Below are positions 55,621 to 64,000 of a stretch of DNA of 64,000 bases, in pieces. The notes beneath the pieces were generated by a model, which saw only the letters and a program-made list of their open reading frames with translations, ran no database searches and was not told the origin of the DNA. This DNA is from Stictocephala bisonia (lineage: Eukaryota; Arthropoda; Insecta; Hemiptera; Membracidae). The stretch's first letter is position 1, and each line of letters starts with the position of its first letter. The stretch is taken from the NCBI GenBank assembly GCA_035578905.1, contig JAQJVL010000419.1, positions 62,001 through 126,000 on the forward strand. Reading direction: 5' to 3'. Position numbers and translations under genes: made by a program.

Positions 55621-55789
55621 CATTTTGTATATTATTGAATATTTGCCCGTCAGTTAGACACACTAACAATATGGGAGCCTGCATATCCAGTCTCGCCACG
55701 AGGAGGTTGGCAAACATAGAGAACATATAAACAAACAAAAACATACTATATTTAAATGTATTTACAAATATTTATACATATTTACAAAG
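55621..55789. other. Link between PLE and Helitron
   Basis: Nothing recognised. CCTCGTGGCGAG near 55697 is a short hairpin that might belong to the Helitron 3' end. Confidence 0.35.
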
Positions 55790-55849
55790 CTTTATTTAAC
55801 AAAATTCAACGGGGAGTTTTTTTTTGCAGGTCCCCTATTCTACTGTCAA

Positions 55850-56900
55850 AGAAATCTTACTTTTACTTCAAAACCTCATAAACTACATTAGTGGTTTTGT
55901 TGTCAGGTACTAGGAACACTAAACTCTTAGGGGTGCTCACTCTTCAGCATGCAACATAGAGTTGACCATGAGGGAAAGTCTTCCCTCAAGTCTATGCCAG
56001 CTGATTGAGCGTCTGACCCTGAGACTTATTAATGGTCATGGCAAAGCTGACTAAGGGAAATTGGACCTTCTTGGAAGGAATCTGATAGTTGGATGGGATT
56101 AATGGAATCCTTGGAATGGAAACAGATACTCCTCTTGCACATCTTGTGAACACTGCTGTCTCTCTAACATTGCTACTTAGGGTTGTTACTTGAAGTCTAG
56201 TCCCATTACATAACTTTGGAGATTTAATTTTTGAAGCAACATTACAGGGGCTCCAACTTTCAGATAAAGCCTATGGGCTGGCAAGCCTGGAGGATCTAAG
56301 GTATTCAGAAATTCAACAGGAAAATGAACAGCCTCGCTGGGCTCTAAAACTGAATCAACTCACTTGTATTCGATTTCTGGACTGTCAAATGATTTTAAAA
56401 GTAACTCGTTTATTTCTGATACCTTGTCGTTTTGTGTACTGAGAATAGCTCGTTCACGCATCCAATACATAGATTTCTCTCTGATGAGTTTAATATCAGG
56501 GTAGATCCTTGTAGTAAGGTCATGCAACGTATTTACATTTGATCCCAAAGCATTTGAAATAATTATTTTGCCTTCTTGCTCAGGATATATACTGTCACCT
56601 ATATCTAGAAGTAATGACAAAAACTCTTTGATAGAAGTATTTCCTTCTAGAAGAACTCTCATGTCAGTGCGAAGGGACAGTTTGTCAATATGATGCCACA
56701 ATAAAGAAGATTTTACGCATGCCTTCACTTCATCAGCTTGAGTTCCTCTAGGAATCACGGGAAGCATTTGTCAAAAATCTCCTGCCACTATGTACTGTGA
56801 CATTGTTATTGTCTCTTATATCTTTCAACACCCAATCAAGAGTTTGAAATGCTTTCTTATGTGCCATTGTAGTTTCATACACATTGATTTTCAATTAAAA
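55850..56900 (-). pseudogene. Helitron Pif1-type helicase, C-terminal half, broken
   Basis: The open part at 56767-56360 reads LPVIPRGTQADEVKACVKSS, LWHHIDKLSLRTDMRVLLEG, GKIIISNA and YPDIKLIREKSMYWMRERAI. This is the region between helicase motifs III and V in RepHel proteins. Farther on, in shifted frames, come SFAMTINKSQGQT (about 56000-56045, motif V/VI region) and HGQLYVAC...P followed by TTNVVYEVL (about 55860-55960), the helicase end. Upstream motifs I and II are not seen. Several stops are present. Confidence 0.85.
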
Positions 56901-57539
56901 GCGTGTAAAATGATAATCGTGATGTTTTGATAAATAATTCAGAATATTGTGTACCCTTTTCCTAAACAGGAAACAGCATAAAATCATCACTTTTAAATCA
57001 TGTATAAAGTGAAAATGTTGATGGGATTTTTATTTTATCATGGCTTAGCAATGTTTATGATTTAGAAATAGAAGTTAAATGAAGATAAACTATTTGTCAT
57101 GTGCAGTAGTGGATTTACACATGGCAAATTTTGGGGGCAGCATAATGAGTTGACAAAGAATGCCGGAAAGACAATTAATGATCAATCCTTTTGTACTAGG
57201 TATGAAAAATTTTTAAGTTAGATGCGATGTGGGAGTTTTGGTTGAAATATGGTAATTTCGTATTTTCTAAATCCATCTGCGAAATTTCGTCTTGGGTAGA
57301 CAATCCTTCGTCTTGGGTTGGCTACCCTGCTGCCTTCCATCTCAGTTCAGCGGGTTCAGCATCAGCTTAGTACTGGAATTTTGAGTATTTCTATAATCTT
57401 TGTTGACAGAGAAATAGGCCTAGTAGTAGATTATATTTTGTGTATTGTGTTGTCACATGAATGGTGCTTGCTGCTTTACTTTATACATACACTAGGGGTA
57501 ACCCCTGCACATTTTGTGTGCCAACTCCATCACTCACTA

Positions 57540-57720
57540 GCTATTGAAGGAAGCTCGGCCTTTGGCCTCATTTGAAGGCTCTGCCTTTTGCCCATTTGTA
57601 GAACTCGGCCTATGGTCTCGTCAGGGTGATCTGTTAAATGCCCCTTTGTGGAACTCGGCCTTCAGCCTCGCGGTGGAAGGTTCGGCCTGCGGCCTCACCA
57701 AAGCACTCTGCTACAATTCT
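57540..57720. repeat. GGCC-box repeats
   Basis: Imperfect motifs (CTCGGCCTTTGGCCTC, CTCGGCCTATGGTCTCG, CTCGGCCTTCAGCCTCG, TTCGGCCTGCGGCCTC) at irregular spacing of 35-55 bases. Similar boxes occur at 26405-26425 and, more weakly, at 21780-22000. Within the Helitron. Confidence 0.75.
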
Positions 57721-58659
57721 ATTTTTGGGTCTCAGCAGGTCATCTCATGAGGGAGATCAGCCTACAAATTCTTAACCAATTTGACCATGAATTTTGGTTT
57801 TAGGGACAGTGGAGCCCATAAACATGGTATTTTCTAAAAACTGGTTATATATTATTAATTATTTGAAGAATACCTTTAATTTGATAGCCCACATGTATAT
57901 ATTAGTTTAACATAACCCAATTTTGGGTTTGGGAGCAGAGATCTTTAACGTTGTCTCTTCCAAAATACATTGATATAATTTGATTTAGGAGATAAATACC
58001 TATAGTTTGATGCCCCACTAGGGCGGTTTATATTAATATTACACTTTTTTCAGATTTTTGTTGTCTTGGGGGCATATGCCCCTTATTAATTGCTCTTTTC
58101 GAAACTTGATGGTATATTTGGATTCAAGAGAAAAAGAGCTTTAATTTGATACCCCACATAAGTAGATAACGCCAGAATTAAAAAATTTTAGTTTTTGGGC
58201 CCCCGATACACAAAATTTTTAAGTGTTAAGGCTGAAATTCATATATAAGGTGCGTGTTTGTTACACATATAGAACTGTGAAGGTTTGAAACTTTTACTTG
58301 AGATTTTTCTCTAGTTAGGTTAGAAAAACTATTTTTTTTGTTATTTTCCCATAAGAAATACATTGGGGCAGTTTTGGGGGTAAAAAATGACTGCCATTTC
58401 GGAACTATGAAGAATTTTTTCAAAATCCCTTCATATTCTACATCTACAATATAGGACTAATCATCCTACAAAATTTCAGCCTCGAAGGTTTAGTGGTTTT
58501 TGAGAAAAAGTAATCAGTGAGTCAGTGGTATTTGGCTCTTTTACATAATATATAGATTTCATCAAATACCTATTTAAAAACTATGTTCACCATTTATAAT
58601 TTTTCTAAAAATTGATCATTTGTATAAGTTGGTTCACAAGTTAGGGCTACTAGTGTAAT

Positions 58660-58788
58660 AAGTTGAATAGTAACTATAATTAAGTACCCTTTATGCATTT
58701 TTTATAATAATACATAATTATTTTGTATAATAATGTATTATTATAAAAAATGCATAAAGGGTGCTTAATTATAGTTACTATTCAATTT
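58660..58788. mobile_element. 129-bp hairpin MITE
   Basis: Arms of nearly 60 bases are almost perfect inverted copies (AGTTGAATAGTAACTATAAT ... ATTATAGTTACTATTCAATT) around a spacer of about 12 bases. It interrupts a copy of repeat X (the part before 58815 resembles 52780-52825). Family unknown. Confidence 0.85.
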
Positions 58789-58814
58789 ATTGATCATCTG
58801 TAATTATTTACATA

Positions 58815-58985
58815 TAATTTTAGGTCTGTTGATTTTTGAGGAAGGAATTGAAAATTATTTTAGAAATTAAATCGTAATATATCCCAAAACAGTTGCATTA
58901 TTTAGTAATGAGAAGCTAATTTAATATTAATGCTTATAATTAATTTCTAATGAATAGACCTTTAATTTGATACCAAACTCGACCA
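58815..58985. repeat. Interspersed repeat X, copy 2 (left part)
   Basis: 58815-58940 matches 52825-52950 with few differences. 58945-58985 matches the minus strand of about 52600-52640. It is then interrupted by the long-inverted-repeat element. Confidence 0.75.
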
Positions 58986-60548
58986 TTCGGATTCAAAAAG
59001 CAATGTACTCAAGTTTGAACCTCTGCTACAAAATAAATACTCATCCGATTTCGTTGTGTTGTACACCAAAATTTAGCTTATTTAATCCTATGTAATATAT
59101 TATAACTTACATATATAAGAAACTTTAAAGACTAAGAATTTATTATTGAAGACTAAGAATACAAAAAAACACGAAATCTGAGCAATTTTGGAGTAAAGCT
59201 CAACTTCAAACATTTCTAAAACAACAACTACTAAAGATAAGTCAGTGAAACTTAAATTACATGTGAAAAAGGTTGATATTTGTAGTCTGTCCAAATTCTA
59301 GAATTTTTACTCTTTTACAAAATGTTTTGTTGTAATATTTTAAACCCTTGCAATCTTAAAAATGGCTGATCATACAAAATTCCAAAACGGTTCAAAAATA
59401 CCGGACTGAAAAATAAAGTTAGATTATGAAAACGGTAACTGCGACAAAAAATCTTGCGATTTTATATCTCATGATAATTCAATTGACATCAATGTTAGAT
59501 TGTGTGTAAGTAATTTGCCCGGCCAAGCACTTCAAAATCAGTTCCCCTGAGCATTACGATGTTGTCAAATAGTGCGTCTGGAAGTATTTAAACAGTGCAT
59601 GGAAGGTTTATTACTGTGGAAGTATTAAACAGTTAATCAGTCATGTTTTCTATCTAAATTTAAACCATTTTCCATCACCTTTTCTCATGATGGCTTTGGA
59701 CCTCCAACGGCAGGTTTAAAAATTTTATAGCTCTAAAAAGATTGTTAAATTTAAAAATTAAATTAAAAAAAATAACTTATTTACAAGTATTTACTATTAT
59801 GTAAATTTCACAACTATCAAGCTTAATGTAATGTGAAAATGAGAGCCACCCATTCTATTGGTGATTTGCAGGATCTACTAATCATATTTATAGTAACTGT
59901 GATTCAGTTACCAGTCTTTAGCTGTAACATGTCTACCTGTCATTCTTAGCTAATAAGGCCCCTAATACAGGGTGGAAGTCTAGCTGCATGAAGTGACAAC
60001 ACCGCATCCAATGGTCCGGCCAGTTGCGCGATTTACGGCAAATTAATGGTTGTTGAATTATCATGTGATATAAAAGCACCAGATTTTTTTATCGCAGTTA
60101 CCGTTTTATAATCTTACTTTATTTTTCAATCTGGTATTTTTTAACCATTTTTGAAGTTTTTATGATCAGCCATTTTTAAGATTGCAATGGTTTTCAAATA
60201 TTTCAACAAAATATTTGGTATGAAAGTAAGATTCTATAATTTGGACAGACTAAAAATAATAACCTTCAACACGTGTGGTTAAAGTTTCACTGACTTATCT
60301 TTTTAGTAGTTTTTGTTTTAGAAATTTTTGAAGTTGAGCTTTACTTCAAAAGTGCTAAAATTTCGTGTTTTTTTTTTATTCTACCCTCTATACAAAATTC
60401 TTTAAGTCCTCAAAAAATATGTAAGTTAAATTATATTACGTAGAATTAATAAGCTAAATTTTGGTGTACAACACAACGAAATTGGATGAGTATTTTTTTT
60501 GTAGCAGAGGTTCAAACTCGAGTACATTGTTTTTTGAATCCGATAATA
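58986..60548. mobile_element. Long-inverted-repeat (foldback) element
   Basis: Left arm about 58990-59455 and right arm about 60085-60545 are inverted copies at roughly 85-90 percent identity, starting CGGATTCAAAAAGCAATGTA / CGGATTCAAAAAACAATGTA. The centre (59456-60084) has no recognised gene. Repeat X flanks it on both sides and is continuous at the other locus (CAAACTCAACCTAGGCTTAC, minus strand), so the element was inserted into X. Confidence 0.8.
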
Positions 60549-60560
60549 GGCTTACATTAA

Positions 60561-61645
60561 CCCTTTGGCTGCCCTACAACGATATATCATTGTTATTATT
60601 TTTACCATAAACTGCTTCACAACAATATATCGTTGAAAAGAGTTTTGCTCAAAACTGCTTTTTAACGATATATCGTTGTTACATTATTAATTCGTAGCAT
60701 TCTTATTTTTTGTATTATCCTTGTGAAATTTGCTTTAATATTACCACAGATAGATATACTTTCATTTCATATTAGTTTCAATACCTAAAATTACGAATGT
60801 TAATTTATGCCGTATGTGTTTGAAAAATGACAATCTCATCAGCTGACCGTGGTATCTGACGTCTGGCGCTCTATTTTCGAGCGGCTACGATCCTAATTAC
60901 GTTTAGTTTATTATGTGATGTGAGCTTATCTGTGCGAGTTATTTATTAATGGACATAAATCACCAGTTAGTGAGAAGATCACGCACAGTGTGTGTTAGAT
61001 GTGGACTTGGGGTGCACTCAGAGTGCCTCATCCACCATACTTGCCAGTGAATTTGTATAAAAACACTTGTGTATACATTGTACATATTTTTTAATGTTTT
61101 TATTCTTAAAACATGGTTATTTTGAATGTTCAATGAACCAATAGTAACTAATGTTTATATAAACTGTATATTGTGCACAAATAAGGATATATTTTGGGTC
61201 ACCAAAGAGCAGGTAAGTGACGCTTTGTTATATTTATCATAATAAATTTTGTAAATTTAGTGCAATACTCTTGAAATTGTAAGGATTTATATTTCAAAAC
61301 ATTTGCTTTTGGGAAATAATATAGAAAATGGTTTTAGTATTTATATAAAATATTTTTTTAGTGTAAAAATAACAAAATTTATGTAATATAATTTTTGTTT
61401 ATATTTTGGTGGCAAAGAAATATTTGTATAGGGTTCTAGGGAATATTTCCATACTGGTATATATAGCCAATTTAATTTATTAATAAATAAAAAAAAAATC
61501 ATTGAAAAATATTAAAAATAAAATAAAATAGATTTCTATAAATGTATGCAAAAAACGAGAATTTTAGCCTGGCAGTTTTGGGTACACATGCATAAATCCT
61601 GGCAGTTTTCAAACAAAAAAATTTTTCACCCCGGCAGCCAAAGGG
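60561..61645 (+). mobile_element. piggyBac-like element, 1,085 bp, TTAA sites
   Basis: Perfect 13-bp ends CCCTTTGGCTGCC / GGCAGCCAAAGGG lie in TTAA duplications (60557-60560, 61646-61649). The left end carries repeated AACGATATATCGTT palindromes, with a few variants, in its first 130 bases. The interior keeps the last 34 codons of a transposase. The unoccupied site is present at 52561-52592 (minus strand). Confidence 0.97.
60949..61050 (+). pseudogene. piggyBac-like transposase C-terminal Cys/His domain remnant
   Basis: MDINHQLVRRSRTVCVRCGL then GVHSECLIHHTCQ and stop. The CxxCGLGVHxxCxxxxHxC pattern is the C-terminal cysteine-rich (RING/PHD-like) DNA-binding domain of piggyBac transposases. 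The catalytic DDD domain is deleted. The short ATG frame could in principle make a 33-residue DNA-binding peptide, but that is speculation. Confidence 0.75.
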
Positions 61646-61830
61646 TTAAAGATTTTTGTTCAACTCCAGGTGGGCCATCCACCTGAAAAGATGAAATGTC
61701 GCTAATGGCTTCAAAAAGTGTGTTCTTTGTAATAATGATGATGTACAAGATTTCACTTTTACCAGTTAAGTCATAGAAAAGTTGTGACCCAGTATAGTGG
61801 GAAAATATGTCCACTAAACACCTTTTATAA
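61646..61830. repeat. Interspersed repeat X, copy 2 (right part)
   Basis: The sequence from GATTTTTGTTCAACTCC onward matches the minus strand of 52441-52578, including TCATAGAAAAGTTGTG and TGGCxxxAAAAAGTGTGTTC. It was separated from the left part by the foldback and piggyBac insertions. Confidence 0.8.
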
Positions 61831-62759
61831 AACTAAGCTGATGTTTAGTGTCACACCACATTTTGTCAGGTAAGAAACCAAGGTTGTTAGTTAATTACTT
61901 GTTAGTAGGTTGATTTTCTTGTAATTATAAAGCAAATATTTTACCATTTCAATAGAATATTTCACAATAGATTCAATAAATAAAAGTGTTAACCATTAAG
62001 TACTCGCACAAAATTCTGACACAGCTACTTAGCTGACCCATTAATACTTTTTTTGGTGAAAAAGTGTGTTTTATAAATAAATGTTTTAATTATGTAACAT
62101 ATTACAACTATTTATTTTGGCAAAATTTTAAATAATTTTGTTACTTTATATTTTTTTTTTTTTTTAATAAATAACAAAACTAATAGTATTATAGAATTGA
62201 TTCTTCTGAAAAATCAATAACATTTGTCACCTTATGCTTTAATTTTCATCAAGGTAAGGTATAATAATAATTCAATTAAAGCTATTAACATTCATGAATA
62301 ATAAAAAAGACAATTTTATTTACAATGATAATATACATTAACATTATAGAAAATATTACTTATTTAAAGGTTTTAAGTTGCTATTCATGGAACATTAATT
62401 TGTGTTGGAAGTATTAAAATAATACATTTTCTATGTAAATGTTTGTTTTTTAACTGCCAAAACATCATTACTGTCATTTTGTAAGTTATCAAACTATTTA
62501 AGTACTACATTGATAATTATTTCAAATATATGGAAACAATAACTTTTATTGAAAATAAATGGTTCAGAAATACATTGTAACCCTCAAACTCAATCATATT
62601 TTATATATACTTGAAATATATTTATTCTAGCAAATACTAATTTATGAAAGAATTTAACAACAAGTTCTTCAGAAGCTCTAGTAACCTTCAAAATAATAAC
62701 TAAGCTTAGAAATAAAGACACCTTTGGTTTATTTTGCAATTCCTTCTTGTTTGCCTGGA
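61831..62759. other. Intergenic, nothing recognised
   Basis: AT-rich with a T-run near 62148-62164. No coding content. Confidence 0.5.
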
Positions 62760-63020
62760 AAGCGTGCATTATTTTCAGCTTTAGTTAGTTTGTAGCTGGC
62801 TGAGATGGTTTTCTACCACTTCATAACATTCACTGTCCCAGAGGCTCTTCATCATCATCACTTATGGTTCTAACCGAAACTGAAAGTCGTCTACTGACTT
62901 TGTTCTGCAACTTCTGTGTCAGAATAATTTCCCAAATTTCTCTCCATCATCAATGTCATTTTCAGTAACATTACCCTCATCAGAACTTTTTTCTAATAAT
63001 AGATCCATAATTAAGCATCA
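62760..63020 (-). pseudogene. Broken acidic frame, possibly a transposase N-terminus
   Basis: The minus strand from about 63010 reads MDLLLEKSSDEGNVTENDID, then in other frames DTEVAEQSQ and VSVRTISDDDEEPLG. Acidic Ser/Asp-rich leaders like this occur at the N-terminus of piggyBac-type transposases, but the composition is not specific and the frames are broken. Confidence 0.25.
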
Positions 63021-63271
63021 TCTCATGTTTTCGCAAAAGCTTTGGAGCACTTATAACTGTGGTTGTCACAGACTACCAACACCAACCTAAGGCCGAGTAG
63101 TGATGGGAACAATGATGCTGGATGACACCTACGCGAGTACTCCAGGGTTAATGTCTAACTTTAGATCTGTAATTTTATAATGCATAAACCTGTTTTATGT
63201 TGAATATAAAACTAATCTATACCTAAAACTAATCATGTTGAAACATGACAATCAGGTAGATCCTATAAACC

Positions 63272-63415
63272 ATGGCTGACTGGACTTGTGAAGCAGTTTG
63301 GTCAGCTAAGGTAACACTGCCTGAAGTAGCTGTAGAATTATGTATGTTATGCAAAAACTGCTGGAGTGGAGGATGCTCAAAAAACTGTAAAGCTGAATGG
63401 CTGCGTTTAGGTTAA
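63272..63415 (+). CDS. Small Cys-rich ORF, 47 aa, unknown
   Basis: ATG to TAA: MADWTCEAVWSAKVTLPEVA then VELCMLCKNCWSGGCSKNCK and AEWLRLG. The cysteines at 24, 27, 30, 35 and 39 (CX2CX2CX4CX3C) suggest a small metal-binding knuckle. An AATAAA lies about 10 bases after the stop. The N-terminal Met may only be an internal codon of a terminal exon. I do not recognise the protein. The cluster of five closely spaced cysteines in otherwise non-coding AT-rich DNA is the reason for listing it. Confidence 0.35.
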   Translation: MADWTCEAVWSAKVTLPEVAVELCMLCKNCWSGGCSKNCKAEWLRLG

Positions 63416-64000
63416 ATTTTATCCTCTAAATAAAAACAACATCAAAACATAAGGAAAGCTTTGTATTGATGTAACATGTTCTACTGAATTGTTAAGTACT
63501 CACAGTGCTACTTTTGGCACAGAAATTATATTTACTCAAGTTTGAAGGTCGTTTACTAAGAGACCTATGAAAAATCTAGCCACAAGATTGTTTTCTCGTT
63601 TTAATTTACGTCATAACATATGCATTTTAAAATATTGTTTAAGGTTTAATGATTGTTATCTTAGTTGGAACAAAATAGGTACAGGAAATATTACTTGTTT
63701 TCACTGTGCATAGACTTTACGTTTTTATTTCTATAAAAAGTGATTGTATCGTAAATCTTATCTTTTCAAGAGAACAAGTTCTTATCAATATCCTGAAGCA
63801 ACATTATCTTGGCTTCTAGAGATTGCAAAATTAATTGCTTGGTCAAGTTGTAATCCTTATACAATCAACAATTATAGAGATTTCAAATTGATTTTTAATA
63901 GTTTACTGAAATGATACAACAATAGGCCTGTCCCGGGAAAAACAAAATAAATTCCAGGGCGAGTATATCAAAGCATTACCTTTTTTAAGCATATACTTAC
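63416..64000. other. Window end, nothing recognised
   Basis: AT-rich sequence with no recognisable gene or repeat. Confidence 0.5.

Larger units (their letters stand above)
55790..58556 (-). mobile_element. Helitron, 5'-deleted copy with helicase remnant
   Basis: The minus strand begins TCTATATATTATGTAAAAGAG then CCAAATACCACTGACTCACTG at 58556, matching the plus-strand starts at 25927 and 26485. About 1.7 kb in, Pif1-type Helitron helicase sequence begins. The Rep domain is not visible. The 3' end near 55790 or shortly beyond lacks a clear CTRR terminus. Confidence 0.75.

Noticed and set aside
1..64000. tRNA, rRNA or bacterial-type systems
   Set aside because: No cloverleaf, rRNA-like stretch, operon or bacterial gene was seen in the parts I could inspect by eye. 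A tRNAscan/Infernal run would be needed to exclude small RNAs.

Overview
This window is eukaryotic, AT-rich and crowded with transposons. It looks like arthropod DNA, most likely from an insect; I cannot name the species. The grounds are GT-AG introns, several transposon superfamilies nested in one another, a diverged animal cohesin-regulator gene, and no bacterial gene organisation.

The only clear host gene is the 3' half of wapl (Wings apart-like, the cohesin-release factor), on the + strand. Five exons (2022-2121, 13350-13511, 24445-24533, 35809-35910, 40975-41070) join in frame into the last 182 codons plus a stop. Introns of 11.2, 10.9, 11.3 and 5.1 kb separate them, and almost everything else before 41 kb lies inside those introns. 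The 5' part of the gene lies before the window.

Layout. 0-2 kb: microsatellite and intron. 2.2-5.1 kb: two CR1/L2-like LINE fragments. 5.1-11.9 kb: a hAT-like element (TIR TAGGGGTGTGCGAGTA) filled with two further DNA elements. 14.0-21.0 kb: a pogo/Tigger element broken by two hAT elements with 8-bp target duplications. 22.2-25.1 kb: 36-bp minisatellite, a GC-richer block and TA tracts. 25.1-25.8 kb: a palindrome with about 300-bp arms. 25.9-26.7 kb: Helitron-like starts. 27.15-28.39 kb: about 20 copies of a 62-bp satellite. 28.7-35.2 kb: a second Tigger, its 5' region split by a 4.2-kb hAT element with an open transposase of about 870 aa. 35.4 kb: a 303-bp hAT MITE. 36.9-40.3 kb: inverted LINE fragments and a 141-bp tandem array. 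Beyond wapl: a head-to-head mariner palindrome (41.8 kb), a decayed mariner (43.5 kb), a LINE with an inverted 5' part (44.7-48.8 kb), a deleted mariner (49.6 kb), a Penelope-like element with paired hammerhead-ribozyme candidates (53.0-55.6 kb), a Helitron helicase remnant (55.8-58.6 kb), a long-inverted-repeat element (59.0-60.5 kb) and a piggyBac-like element in perfect TTAA sites (60.6-61.6 kb).

The most unusual item is the first ORF of the 44.7-48.8 kb LINE. After the usual SGNH-esterase domain of CR1-group ORF1 proteins it carries what looks like a TARG1/OARD1-type macrodomain, with both catalytic residues (Lys and Asp) in place. An ADP-ribose-handling domain inside a retrotransposon ORF1 is the best candidate here for something undescribed.
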